A stretch of 64,000 nucleotides of DNA from CAVYHX01 sp963768415 (GCA_963768415.1 CAVYHX010000027.1:1-64000); one strand, 5' to 3'. Numbered from the stretch's first letter, positions 1-9,054 are shown. The notes: generated by a model from the sequence alone, not told the origin. Made by a program: numbers and translations.

Positions 1-460
1 TATGTCCGTCTACTTCTTCGTTCATCATCTGCTGCCGCTCATCCAGCGGGTGCAGCAGGAGGTGCTGGGCTGGGCGCCGCCCCGGATGAACAACGAGCGG
101 GCCGGCACCAAGTTCGCCGCCCGGCAGCTGGACGGCGTCTACCTGACGCAGTACTTCAGCGCCACCGAGTCGATGGACGTGACGGCGCGGAAGGTGCGTC
201 TCGTGTGCTTGTTTATCGTTGCATCCAATGAATTGAATGGGAAATATAAGCTCTGTGTCTTCTTCTTCTTCTTCTCTCGGTCAAATCGCCGGTGCATTGC
301 GTTCATTTGTCTCATGTCTACCTCGCCGTTCCTCCTCCGATTCGCCACACTGCAGGTCATCAAGGGCTGGAGGAACGACCAGGAAGAACGGCGGGACGAA
401 AAGCTGAAGTTGCTGCGACGGCGCGGCAAGGGCCCGCCCCCCAAGGTCCCACAACAACCC
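1..460 (+). other. Eukaryote-like exon-intron-exon fragment (contig chimera or contaminant)
   Basis: Reading from the ATG at 2, an open frame runs to a Lys codon at 191-193. It is followed by a GTGCGT splice-donor-like hexamer at 194, a pyrimidine-rich tract (cttcttcttcttc, about 259-275) and a CACTGCAG acceptor-like end at 355. The frame resumes at 356 with a basic, charged tail ending near RRGKGPPPK. The inferred intron is 162 nt, a multiple of three, so the frame reads through it. Codon use is strongly C/G-ending in both exons and AT-rich between them, unlike any bacterial gene here. The tail loosely resembles ends of mitochondrial ribosomal proteins, but I cannot name the gene. Bacterial sequence is certain from 505. 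The join lies about 455-505. Confidence 0.6.
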
Positions 461-504
461 GGACAATGTGCCACTCCAGTCGGTCAGATACTGGATGATA
501 TCCA

Positions 505-1047
505 TCACGGTCTCCCGGGTTGTGCGTATTTCAGTGTCAGCGTATTGCCCTGCTGGTTGAAGTCCAGCTCCTTCAGGAAGCTCATTCCCAGCAGGATGGC
601 ATCAGTACCGACATTCGGGTTGATGCTGGCGCGCACCGGGCCCAGCCGCAATGGCCCCAGCTGGATTTCGTCAAGTGTGGTCTGGTAAGCCGCGATGGTG
701 CCGTTCGCTGTCTGGTAATAAACCCTGCGGCCGCGTTTCAGACCCAGTTTGTCGGCCACCGTGGCGGGTATGGAGACATCGGTTGCGCCGGTGTCGAGCA
801 TGAATTCCACCGGGTGACCGTTGATCGCACCGGTTGCGACATAATGTCCGAAGCGGTTGCGTTCCAGCTGTACCATCGGGATGCTGTCCGTACTGACAGT
901 GGAATTGAGCTGGCGGTTGGGATTGCGCTGCTGGTCCAGCCGGTCATTGAAGAACCAGGTCAACAGTACCAGCAACAATATCCAGGCAATGACAATCATG
1001 CCCTTGCCCAGCCGTTGCGGTGTCTGCTGTTGCCCGTTCCCCGTCAT
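505..1047 (-). CDS. Retropepsin-like clan AA aspartic protease (TIGR02281-type), membrane anchored
   Basis: A 180-residue protein with one N-terminal transmembrane segment (about residues 16-33) and a periplasmic single-domain aspartic protease. The catalytic signature DTGATDVSIP lies near residues 86-95, followed by the flap region and a C-terminal LLGMSFL motif typical of the TIGR02281 bacterial retropepsin family. These enzymes are thought to work as homodimers, each chain giving one Asp. The substrate is unknown. The gene is intact and ends right where the contig turns foreign. It lies 94 nt downstream of egtB on the same strand and could be co-transcribed, but no functional link to ergothioneine is known. 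Confidence 0.85.
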   Translation of the reverse strand: MTGNGQQQTPQRLGKGMIVIAWILLLVLLTWFFNDRLDQQRNPNRQLNSTVSTDSIPMVQLERNRFGHYVATGAINGHPVEFMLDTGATDVSIPATVADKLGLKRGRRVYYQTANGTIAAYQTTLDEIQLGPLRLGPVRASINPNVGTDAILLGMSFLKELDFNQQGNTLTLKYAQPGRP

Positions 1048-1141
1048 CGGTAATACTCCGGATGGTTACAGCCGCGAGAACGGCGCGGCCGCATGCGTCA
1101 GTTTCAATAGCAGCCGGACTGCTACGTTATAGAGATCCACC

Positions 1142-2299
1142 TTAATAAACAAGGCGCAGGCCCGCGAAGATATGGCGCTTCTCGGGTTCGTAGAAATTCC
1201 GGAAACTCGCGCGCCGCAGTGCGGGACGGGTATGGAAACTGCCGCCGCGCAGGGTGTAGTGGTTGTCATCAAACCACGGTTGCGAATACTCCGCGTAGGG
1301 GAATGCCTGAAAACCTGCATACGGGTAGAAACAGTTGCTGCACCATTCCCATGCACGGCCGGTTTGCTCCAGCAGTTGCAGCCGGCAGGCGACTTCCCAC
1401 TGGTGTTCATGCGGCAGCCGTCCGCCCGCCCAGTTGGCATACGCTGTTGCTTCATGCAGGGAGATACCATGCAGGATATCGTCGCCGGCCAGCGCATAGG
1501 CGCCGCGCACACCGATGCCGTACCAGTGTCCGGCGTCATCCCGGCGCCAGTGCTCGCGGTGCATCGACATGCCCGCCTGTTCCAGCCAGTCCCGTCCGGT
1601 CGTGCTCCACAGTGCCGGCGTGGTGTATCCGCCGGCATCCATGAAGGCCAGGTACTCACTGTTGGTGACCGGGTGCCGTGCGATCCGGTACGGCCCCAGA
1701 GTGGCTTGCTGTGCCGGCAGTTCATTGTCACAGGCCACAGGGGGCTGGCCGCCGACCCGGTAATATCCGGCGGCCACGCTGACGCTGTCCGGCGCGGGCA
1801 TGTTTGGCTGTAGCGGGCCGGTCACAACGAAATCCGGGCTTGCCCGTGCGATTTCACGCTGGGTGAGTGCCATGAGCATGCTCTCGAAATGCTGGCTGTA
1901 GTGCTGGATCAGGAAGTGGATGAGATAGTTGTCCTGCAGCAGGTCGTGGTCGAGCAGGGCGGGAGTGGCGTGCGCGAGGGTGTCGATATTTTCCGACTGC
2001 ATTGCCTGGACCCACTGGAGCAATGCAGGCAGCGGGGGAATACGCTGCCCGCGTTCCGGTTTCGGTGTGCGTGGCGGTGTGTACAGGTCGGCCACCGGGG
2101 CCGTATAGCGGTCATCGCCCCGAATGACTTCCTGCAGCCAGTAGCATTCGGTGAATGTACAGTGTCCGAGATGCCATCCCAGAGCACTGAGGTCCGGGTG
2201 GAATTGCTGCCGGAAGCTGTCCACCTCCAGCGACTCGGCAAGGCCGGTCACCAGATCCTGCGCCAGGCGCAGTTCATCGAGTAATTCCGGGGCAATCAC
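1142..2299 (-). CDS. egtB: Ergothioneine biosynthesis sulfoxide synthase EgtB
   Basis: A 385-residue non-heme iron enzyme joining a sulfur donor to hercynine (trimethylhistidine) with O2. The N-terminal DinB-like domain holds likely iron ligands: a histidine in WHLGH (residues 42-46) and an HX3H pair at 133/137. The C-terminal FGE-sulfatase-like domain shows GGRLPHEHQWE (292-302), RAWEWCSN (315-322) and an FRNFYEPEKR block (366-375) near the end. It overlaps the stop of egtC by 4 nt (ATGA), so the two are translationally coupled. A neighbouring EgtC suggests the gamma-glutamylcysteine-using type. No C-terminal methyltransferase is present, so it is not OvoA, and no senB/selD neighbours argue for selenoneine. 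Confidence 0.9.
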   Translation of the reverse strand: MIAPELLDELRLAQDLVTGLAESLEVDSFRQQFHPDLSALGWHLGHCTFTECYWLQEVIRGDDRYTAPVADLYTPPRTPKPERGQRIPPLPALLQWVQAMQSENIDTLAHATPALLDHDLLQDNYLIHFLIQHYSQHFESMLMALTQREIARASPDFVVTGPLQPNMPAPDSVSVAAGYYRVGGQPPVACDNELPAQQATLGPYRIARHPVTNSEYLAFMDAGGYTTPALWSTTGRDWLEQAGMSMHREHWRRDDAGHWYGIGVRGAYALAGDDILHGISLHEATAYANWAGGRLPHEHQWEVACRLQLLEQTGRAWEWCSNCFYPYAGFQAFPYAEYSQPWFDDNHYTLRGGSFHTRPALRRASFRNFYEPEKRHIFAGLRLVY

Positions 2300-3075
2300 A
2301 ATTCCAGCAATTCAGGTGGTTTTTCCGGATCCAGGATCAGCAGGTGATGTTCGGGGACCGGCTGCCAGAAGCTGTCATCCGTGAAGCGTTCCGATGCGAT
2401 CAGCTGGCCACCCGGAAACATATCGTCATCGGTGGTGTAGTAGAGCGAGGGACATTCGTGATTCAACCCGTGCCGCGCGGCATACACACGCCCGCCTTCC
2501 GTAATGACCATGTTCAGCAGTGCCGGCGTGTCACCGCACAGGTCGCTTACCAGTTCGAACAAGTCACCGATTGCATCCGGTATCTCCGGGCCGCTTTCAT
2601 CATTCAGATACTGGCGCAGGCAGGCAAACAGATACTCGGAATCGGTATTGCCCTTGATCAGTGCGGCGACCTCCGGTGACAGCATCTCGGTGATTCCGGG
2701 TCGCACCTCGTAATTGAATTCACCGATAAATCCATTGTGAACAAACAACAGTTCATCGTCATGGAAGGGTTGTGTGTTGAACTGGTGTACCGGGTTGCCG
2801 AGGGTGGCGCTGCGCACTTCTGCAATCCAGATTGACTGGCTCAGTGAGCGTGCCAGGGAGGGCAGGTTGCTGTCAGACCAGATCGGCATAATACTCGTGT
2901 AAGTCGACGGCACGCCATCCGGGCTGTACCAGCCGAAGCCGTAACCGTCGGCATTGAGTTTGGCGTATTTCAGCTCACGCGGCTCCCAGGACTGCCGGTA
3001 GAGGCTGTGCGGCGGGTCGAGCAGGAATTGCTGCAGCGGTATCGCAGGTCCCAGATAGGCGGCGAATCTGCACAT
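2296..3075 (-). CDS. egtC: EgtC-type class II glutamine amidohydrolase (ergothioneine pathway)
   Basis: A 259-residue Ntn-type amidohydrolase beginning MCRFAAYLG, where Cys2 becomes the N-terminal nucleophile after Met removal. It shows YGFGWYS (substrate loop), an FVHNGFIGEF segment and a later GNTDSEYLF block, all typical of the EgtC/YafJ family. In ergothioneine synthesis EgtC removes the glutamyl group from the EgtB product. Its 3' end overlaps egtB by 4 nt and egtD starts divergently 152 nt away, which fixes its role. A general class II amidotransferase would be the alternative outside this context. No egtA or egtE is nearby: gamma-glutamylcysteine can come from glutathione synthesis, and the C-S lyase step must be encoded elsewhere. 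Confidence 0.88.
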   Translation of the reverse strand: MCRFAAYLGPAIPLQQFLLDPPHSLYRQSWEPRELKYAKLNADGYGFGWYSPDGVPSTYTSIMPIWSDSNLPSLARSLSQSIWIAEVRSATLGNPVHQFNTQPFHDDELLFVHNGFIGEFNYEVRPGITEMLSPEVAALIKGNTDSEYLFACLRQYLNDESGPEIPDAIGDLFELVSDLCGDTPALLNMVITEGGRVYAARHGLNHECPSLYYTTDDDMFPGGQLIASERFTDDSFWQPVPEHHLLILDPEKPPELLEL

Positions 3076-3227
3076 AAGTCGGCCTCGAGGCGGGTATTTC
3101 GCCCGGCATCTGTCTGAATACAGTCAATAAACCCGGGATTTCACGCTGGCAGGTTTAAGTCAGCTGCCGGTGATGTTAGCCTAAACGGCCCGTATCTCCA
3201 ACCGGAAGGCTCCTGAACTGTCGGCCA

Positions 3228-4250
3228 ATGCCAGCGCAAAGTACTCAAGACGGAATGATTGTCACACCAGGCTCATCTGACCGGATTAGTTGCCTGGCGG
3301 TGCCGCCGTCCCGCAACATTCCGGACGTAATCCAGGATGCCAGTGACGGGTTGATCGAAACGCCACGCACCATGGCGCCCAAGTACTTTTATGACGCGCG
3401 TGGTTCGCAATTATTCGATGCGATCTGCAATACACCTGAATATTACCCTACCCGTGCCGAGGAAAGTCTGCTCAGGCGGTATGCACGCAGGATTATAGCG
3501 CTGGTTCAGCCGGATCATATTATCGAATTCGGCAGCGGCACCTCGCGCAAGACGCGCTACTTGCTGGATGCCTGCAAGGATGCCGGGTGCAACGTGACTT
3601 ACTGGCCCTTCGATGTTTGCGAACCGGTCCTGCGGGACAGCGGGACCGCGCTGATCAATGAATATGCGGGATTGACAGTCAGGCCGCTGGTCGGTGATTA
3701 CCACGGTGGTCTGGAGCAAATGCCGCAGCCGCAGGGCAGTTGTCTGTATCTGTTTCTCGGTGGCACCATCGGCAACTTCGAGCCGGAACCGGCACACCTG
3801 TTTCTTGCGGAGCTGAGCAGCCGGATGTGTTCCGGGGACGCCTTTCTGATGGGTGCTGACCGGGTAAAGCACCCCGATATTCTGCATGCGGCCTATAACG
3901 ACGCGGCCGGAATCACTGCAGACTTCAACCTGAACCTGCTGCATGTTCTGAACCGGGAGCTGGATGCCGACTTCGATGTCGATGGCTTCCGGCACCAGGC
4001 AATCTATAACGTGCGCCGCGAAAGGATTGAAATGTATCTCGTGTCCGATTGCGAACAACAGGTCCGGCTGGGCGCGCTGGACTGCGAGATACAGCTGGAT
4101 TCCGGCGAGGAGATACTGACCGAGATCAGCCGCAAGTTTACCCGGGACAGTTTGCTGGCCCTGCTGACCGACACCGGGTTTTCACTTCGGCAGCATTTCG
4201 AGGCCGTCGACCAGCTGTATTCACTGGTGCTGGCGCGGTCGGTCCAGTAG
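3228..4250 (+). CDS. egtD: L-histidine N-alpha-methyltransferase EgtD
   Basis: A 340-residue SAM-dependent methyltransferase that converts histidine to hercynine, the first step of ergothioneine synthesis. The SAM motif IIEFGSGTSRKTRYLL sits around residues 98-113. Upstream APKYFYDARGSQLFDAICNTPEYYPTR-type sequence is the family's characteristic N-terminal block, and YLFLGGTIGNFEP follows at about 182-194. It is divergent from egtC, so both arms could share the 152-nt promoter region. The annotated ATG has a purine-rich GGAAGG about 20 nt upstream; an in-frame ATG at residue 10 (3255) is equally possible. The gene is intact. Confidence 0.92.
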   Translation: MPAQSTQDGMIVTPGSSDRISCLAVPPSRNIPDVIQDASDGLIETPRTMAPKYFYDARGSQLFDAICNTPEYYPTRAEESLLRRYARRIIALVQPDHIIEFGSGTSRKTRYLLDACKDAGCNVTYWPFDVCEPVLRDSGTALINEYAGLTVRPLVGDYHGGLEQMPQPQGSCLYLFLGGTIGNFEPEPAHLFLAELSSRMCSGDAFLMGADRVKHPDILHAAYNDAAGITADFNLNLLHVLNRELDADFDVDGFRHQAIYNVRRERIEMYLVSDCEQQVRLGALDCEIQLDSGEEILTEISRKFTRDSLLALLTDTGFSLRQHFEAVDQLYSLVLARSVQ

Positions 4251-4423
4251 TTGCGAGAAAGCTTGCATGCAGGTCGGGCAAAGCGCAGCGTGCCCGGCAC
4301 GGTGGCTGCTGCCCTGTTGGGCACGGTCGCTACGGGCATCCTGCCCTCTCGCGACACTCGTACATCCCTGTACAGCGTCGCTGCGCTCCTTTGCCCAACC
4401 TGCATATTCATGTTAACCGGGTT
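4251..4423. repeat. Intergenic long inverted repeat (mosaic REP-like element)
   Basis: Between the convergent ends of egtD and argF, the segment beginning atgcaggtcgggcaaag near 4266 is mirrored by ctttgcccaacctgcat ending near 4406. Nested arms cgcagcg / cgctgcg lie just inside. The two outer arms are separated by about 110 nt. Part of the interior (about 4336-4380: gcatcctgcc, gcgacact.g.acatccctgt) recurs at about 42620-42665, so this is a dispersed element and not merely a terminator. It could end transcription from both sides. Confidence 0.6.
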
Positions 4424-5327
4424 TCAGGTCAGCAGAAACTCCAGCAGCGCCTTTTGTGCGTGCAGACGGTTTTCCGCTTCATCCCAGACGACGCTCTGCG
4501 GCCCGTCAATCACATCGGCTGCTACCTCTTCGCCACGATGCGCCGGGAGACAATGCATGAAGAGCGCATCCGTTGCTGCCGCGGACATGATGTCGGCATT
4601 GACCTGGTAGTCGGCAAATGCCCGCTCGCGACTGGCCTGCTCCTCTTCCTGACCCATGCTGGCCCAGACATCGGTAACGACCAGGTCCGCACCCGCCGCC
4701 GCGGCGTGCGGATTCGTGACGAGATCAACATGTCCGGCACCATCCTTCAACAGCCCTGCATCCGGGGTATAACCCTCCGGCGCCGCGATGCGCAGCATGA
4801 AATCAAAGCGGCGTGCGGCGTTTATGTAGGAATGGCACATGTTATTGCCGTCCCCGATCCAGGCAACAGTCTTGCCGCGGATATTGCCGCGGTGCTCGAA
4901 ATAGGTCTGCATGTCGGCGAGCAGCTGGCAGGGGTGATACATGTCCGTCAGTGCGTTGATGACGGGCACACTGGAATATTCGGCGAAGCGTTCGAGCTTT
5001 TCATGTTCGAACGTCCGGATCATGATGATATCCACCATGCGCGACAGCACGCTGGCGCTGTCTTCAATCGGTTCGCCGCGCCCGAGTTGCGTATCGCGGG
5101 GCGACAGGAAAAGTCGGATGACCGCCGAGTTGCGCCATGCCGGCCTCGAATGACATGCGGGTGCGGGTGGATGATTTTTCAAACACCATGGCCAGCACCC
5201 TGTTCTTGAGTGGCTCATGAATCTTCCCGGCTTTCTGTATGGCCTTTAATTCGATCGCACGCCGGATAAGATCGCGTAATTCATCGGGGGACAGGTCAAG
5301 CAGGGTAAGAAAATGCCGGATATTCAT
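4424..5327 (-). CDS. argF: Ornithine carbamoyltransferase ArgF, interrupted by one frameshift
   Basis: Converts ornithine and carbamoyl phosphate to citrulline in arginine synthesis. The N-terminal part (5327 to about 5115) contains the carbamoyl-phosphate motif FEKSSTRTRMSFE. The rest (about 5112 to 4424) contains LSPRDTQLGRGEP, YHPCQLLADMQT, WIGDGNNMCHS, DVWASMGQE and FMHCLPAHRGEEV. The two parts lie in different frames and join near 5106-5116, where one extra base in or next to an AAAA run (5109-5112) would explain the shift. Repaired length is about 300 residues, normal for OTC. All catalytic motifs survive, so a sequencing error is likelier than a pseudogene. It starts 3 nt after argD stops, in an argD-argF operon. 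Confidence 0.9.
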
Positions 5328-5330
5328 TGG

Positions 5331-6506
5331 TCATACCGTGAGGAAGTCGCGCACCAGGTCACTGACCAGGTCCACGATCATATTGGCCTGTTTATCGGTC
5401 AGCACCAGTGGCGGCAGCAGCCGTATCACACGCTCGGCGGTGACATTGATCAGCATGCCGCGTTCCAGCGCCTTGCTGACGAGCTCACCGCAGGGACGGT
5501 CAAGCTCGATGCCGATCATCAGTCCCAGGCCGCGAATGTCCCTGACACCTTCGATGCCGGCCAGTGCTGTTTGCAAGCCGGACAACAGGTGCTGCCCGAC
5601 AACCCGTGCATTTTCGACCAGCTGCTCCTGTTCCAGGGTATCGAGCACGGCGAGTGCTGCGCTGCAGGCCAGTGGATTGCCGCCGAAAGTGGTGCCATGG
5701 CTGCCGGGTTGCAGTACGTCGGCGGCCGCGCCGCGCGCCAGGCAGGCGCCGATCGGCACGCCGTTGCCGAGCGCCTTTGCGATAGTGATTACATCCGGCA
5801 ATGCAGGGCCGTGCTGATAGGCAAACCACGTACCGGTACGCCCCATGCCGGTCTGGATTTCATCCAGCATCAGCAGCCAGCCATTGGCATCGCAGATCTT
5901 GCGGATACCCTCCAGGTAATCCGCGGCAGGTATATTGATGCCACCTTCGCCCTGTACCGGTTCGACGAGGACGGCCACGGTGTCTTTATTGTTCGACGCC
6001 GCGGTGGTGATCGCATCAAGGTCATTGTAGGGAACGCGGATAAACCCCTGTACCAGTGGTTCGAAGCCCGCCTGCACACGCCGGTTTCCGGTGGCCGTGA
6101 GTGTCGCCAGGGTGCGGCCGTGAAAGCTGTTCTCCATGACGATGATTGCCGGTTTGTTTATGCCCTTGCCGTGACCGTAGCGCCGCGCGATCTTGATGGC
6201 CGCTTCGTTGGCTTCCGCGCCGGAGTTACAGAAAAACACCCGGTCCATTCCGGCCACTGCGCATAAGCGGTCCGCAAGCTGCTCCTGCAGGGGAATACTG
6301 TACAGGTTGGATGTATGCACGAGGCGGCCGGCCTGGCGGGTGATTGCCGCGGTCACTGCCGGGTGCGCATGACCCAGGCCGCAGACGGCGATACCGGCGA
6401 GCGCATCCAGATACTGCCGGTCCTCGGTATCCCACAACCAGACGCCCTTGCCCTTTTCGAATTGCACCGGGAGCCGGGAATAGGTCGACATCAGATGTTC
6501 TGCCAT
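5331..6506 (-). CDS. argD: Acetylornithine / succinyldiaminopimelate-type aminotransferase ArgD
   Basis: A 391-residue class III PLP aminotransferase. It shows the N-terminal YSRLPVQFEKGKGVWLWD block, the phosphate-binding GAEANEAAIK, the HGRT segment, the LMLDEIQTGMGRTG motif with its PLP-ring Asp, and ITIAKALGNG with the Schiff-base Lys. It makes N-acetylornithine, the precursor for ornithine consumed by ArgF immediately downstream (3-nt gap). The chosen ATG gives MAEHLMSTYSRLPV; Met6 is an alternative start with the more usual beginning. A hairpin followed by a T-rich tract lies just upstream on the same strand (6521-6554), probably ending the preceding gene. Confidence 0.92.
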   Translation of the reverse strand: MAEHLMSTYSRLPVQFEKGKGVWLWDTEDRQYLDALAGIAVCGLGHAHPAVTAAITRQAGRLVHTSNLYSIPLQEQLADRLCAVAGMDRVFFCNSGAEANEAAIKIARRYGHGKGINKPAIIVMENSFHGRTLATLTATGNRRVQAGFEPLVQGFIRVPYNDLDAITTAASNNKDTVAVLVEPVQGEGGINIPAADYLEGIRKICDANGWLLMLDEIQTGMGRTGTWFAYQHGPALPDVITIAKALGNGVPIGACLARGAAADVLQPGSHGTTFGGNPLACSAALAVLDTLEQEQLVENARVVGQHLLSGLQTALAGIEGVRDIRGLGLMIGIELDRPCGELVSKALERGMLINVTAERVIRLLPPLVLTDKQANMIVDLVSDLVRDFLTV

Positions 6507-6520
6507 GCCTTTAGATATCC

Positions 6521-6554
6521 AGAAAAAGAAAAGGCAGTCCGATAACAGACTGCC
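6521..6554 (-). terminator. Rho-independent terminator upstream of argD
   Basis: On the minus strand GGCAGTC (6554-6548) pairs with GACTGCC (6539-6533) around an 8-nt loop, followed by TTTTCTTTTTCT. It lies between the membrane gene ending at 6697 and the argD start at 6506, so it should end that transcript. A leader attenuator for argD is possible but unsupported. Confidence 0.6.
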
Positions 6555-6595
6555 AATATATGGGTGCTGATTTTAGCGTCTCTTGCCCATGAAGG

Positions 6596-6627
6596 GCAAA
6601 CCCGGCCAGGGACCGGGTTTGCTTTTT
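6596..6627 (+). terminator. Strong hairpin with T-run on the plus strand
   Basis: GCAAACCCGG (6596-6605) and CCGGGTTTGC (6613-6622) form a perfect 10-bp stem with a 7-nt loop, followed by TTTTT. The T-run is on the plus strand, yet no plus-strand gene ends nearby; both flanking genes are on the minus strand. It may block antisense transcription or terminate a plus-strand RNA I cannot see. Confidence 0.55.
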
Positions 6628-6696
6628 CCTGCAGGGCTGATTCCGGTGGACTAGGGTGTGCGGATCCCCTTCGTCAGCGAGCGCAAAGCGGCCCGC

Positions 6697-7281
6697 CTAG
6701 AATGGCAGGCCATGTGCGTGTCCGGTCATGCACATCAGCATGGGGATCGACAGCAGGGTATTGGTGCGCGAGGCCATCAGGGCGATCTTTTTCGCGCCGG
6801 CGATCTGGTCGGCACTGGCTTCCACGATACCCAGGATCTTTTTCTGGTTCGGCCAGATGAGCACCCAGACATTGAAGAGCATGATGGTGCCCAGCCAGGC
6901 GCCGATACCGATAACCACGGCACCTTCCTGCAGGGTGAATGCATTGACGATGCCGATACCCATGGTTTCGAGTGCCGCGGCACCGGTCAGCCAGGTGGCA
7001 ACGGCGGACCAGCGGAACCAGAGCAGGGCGCGGGGTGCAACATACTTGTTGATGGCAGCCGGTCCGGGACCGCCTTCATCACTCAGTGCGGCGCCCACTG
7101 CCGGTACCTGTACGAAGTTGAAGTAGTAGAGCAGGCCGATCCAGGTGATGCCGACCAGTACGTGGGCCCAGACTTCAATCGCCCACAAATTGATGCCTGA
7201 TGTGCCAAGCCCGACGACGATCAGAATCGCAAGGATAAAACCGGAAATGATAGTGCCCGTGATGGAAGTGAGTGGGTTCAT
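6697..7281 (-). CDS. Urate oxidase N-terminal-type (PuuD-like) integral membrane protein
   Basis: A 194-residue polytopic protein with hydrophobic segments at about residues 8-30, 36-58, 88-110 and 118-145, plus a weaker one near 172-186. Conserved marks include WAHVLVGITWIGLLYYFNF (38-56), ALLWFRWSAVATWLTG, FNVWVLIWPNQKKILG (136-151) and SRTNTLLSIPMLMCM (171-185). These match the membrane domain (Urate_ox_N) of cytochrome-c-linked urate oxidases such as PuuD. The cytochrome c domain of those enzymes is absent, as in many stand-alone homologues of unknown function. No purine-degradation gene is adjacent, so urate oxidation should not be assumed. Confidence 0.75.
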   Translation of the reverse strand: MNPLTSITGTIISGFILAILIVVGLGTSGINLWAIEVWAHVLVGITWIGLLYYFNFVQVPAVGAALSDEGGPGPAAINKYVAPRALLWFRWSAVATWLTGAAALETMGIGIVNAFTLQEGAVVIGIGAWLGTIMLFNVWVLIWPNQKKILGIVEASADQIAGAKKIALMASRTNTLLSIPMLMCMTGHAHGLPF

Positions 7282-7478
7282 GGCGATGGCTCCTTGTTGG
7301 CCGCAGCATGGATGCTTTTATTAAGGCCGCTTGAAAAGGTGACTAAAATACTCGGGAAAGGGAGGATACGGGAGCCCATGCGATATTGCAATATACAGCT
7401 ATGGCATTTTTTGCTAAAAAAGCATTGGCTTACACTACATAAACCAGGAATAACCGGTGCCGCCGGCAGGCCGGCAGG

Positions 7479-9054
7479 ATGACCTCGATGGATGCAATTG
7501 AACTGGGTATCTTCAGCAGCCGGCTGACCGCCGTGTGTGACGAAATGGGTGCAGTGCTGCGGCGTGCCGCCTTTTCGACCAATATCAGGGACCGCCTGGA
7601 TTTTTCCTGCGCGGTGTTCGATACCCGCGGTGAGCTGTGTGCCCAGGCGGCCCATATCCCGGTCCACCTGGGCAGCATGGCGTATGCAATGCGCGACCTG
7701 GTGGGCGGGCGGACCTGGCAGGCGGGCGATACGCTGATCGTCAATGACCCGTATCTGGGCGGTACGCATCTGCCGGACGTGACCCTGATCGCGCCGGTCT
7801 TCGTGAACGGTGCCGGTATCGGGTTCGTCGCAAACCGCGCGCACCATGCAGACATCGGCGCACACAGTCCGGGGTCCATGCCGGTGTCGCGCCAGCTCGA
7901 GGAAGAGGGACTGATCATTCCGCCCACGCTGCTGGTACGTGCGGGTGAGCCGGTTGACGAGGTGCTGCAAATGATAGTGGCCGCGACCAACAGTCCCCGG
8001 CAGATGCAGGGCGACCTGGCGGCGCAACTGAGTGCGAACCGTGCCGGTATCCAGCGCCTGTCCGGCCTGGCGGAAGTGCTGGGTGCGGAGCGTTACCAGG
8101 CCGGGTTGACGGCGCTCAATGACTATGGCGAGCGTCTGGCAAATGCCGCACTGGCAGAAATTCCTGCCGGTTGTTACCGCTTTCTCGACTACATGGATGA
8201 TGACGGCATGGGTCGCCGGGACATCCCCATCGCGGTCGCTGTGCGGGTGGCGCCGGACGGTATCGAGGTTGATTTCACAGGGTACATCAGGGCAGGTGGA
8301 GGGAAATATCAACTGTCCGTTGTCGGTTGCAGCGGCGGGTGTCTTTTATGTATTCCGCTGTCTGCTGCCCGACTATACGCCGGCGTGTGCGGGCACTTTC
8401 CGCCGCATCCGGATTTCGGCACCTGCGGGGTGCCTGGTCAATGCACGGCGACCGGCTGCGGTGGCGGCCGGCAATGTCGAGACCAGCAGCCGGGTGGTGG
8501 ATGCGGTCATGGGCGCGCTGGCGCAGGCACTGCCGGAGCGCATACCCGCCGCCAGTCAGGGCACGATGAACAACCTGGCCATGGGCGCGCGCACGGACCG
8601 GTACACCTGGGATTATTACGAAACGGTCGGCGGCGGCATGGGCGGCAGTTGCCGCCATGCCGGTTTGAGCGGCGTGCAATCCCACATGACCAACACGCTC
8701 AACACGCCCATCGAGGTGCTCGAAATGGAGTTTCCGTTGCGGGTATGGCGGTACCAGTTGCGTGCCGGTTCCGGTGGTGCGGGCGAGCAGTGCGGCGGCG
8801 ACGGATTGATACGCGAATTCGAGTTTCTTGCGCCTGCTTCTGTTACCCTGCTGACGGAGCGCCGGACGCATCCCCCCTGGGGCCTGGGTGGCGGTGGCGC
8901 CGGCAAGACCGGTGAAAACCGGTGCGGGACGCGGCGCCTGCCCGGCAAGATCAGCCTGGAAATGGCGGCGGCAGAACGCCTGATGGTGTGCACACCCGGC
9001 GGTGGCGGGTGGGGCAGGGTCCAGGGCGGTCCGCGGACTTCGGGAACGAAGTAA
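7479..9054 (+). CDS. hyuB: Hydantoinase B / oxoprolinase family protein, one frameshift
   Basis: HyuB-type subunit, about 525 residues after repair, of an ATP-dependent hydantoinase, acetone-carboxylase or 5-oxoprolinase-like enzyme. The first frame (7479 to about 8282) shows RAAFSTNIRDRLDFSCAVFD, GDTLIVNDPYLGGTHLPD and HHADIGAHSPGSMP. The second (about 8281-9054) shows GNINCPLSVAAAGVFYVFR, YETVGGGMGG, MTNTLNTPIE and a C-terminal GGGGWG. The break is at VDFTG/TSGQVEG: removing one G from the GGG at 8280-8282 restores the frame. HyuA, normally adjacent, is not here. A GTG or downstream ATG (7488) start is possible. Confidence 0.87.

Noticed and set aside
1142..2299. EgtB homologue as a selenoneine (SenA) or ovothiol (OvoA) enzyme
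   Set aside because: There is no senB or selD neighbour and no C-terminal methyltransferase, while egtC and egtD are adjacent.
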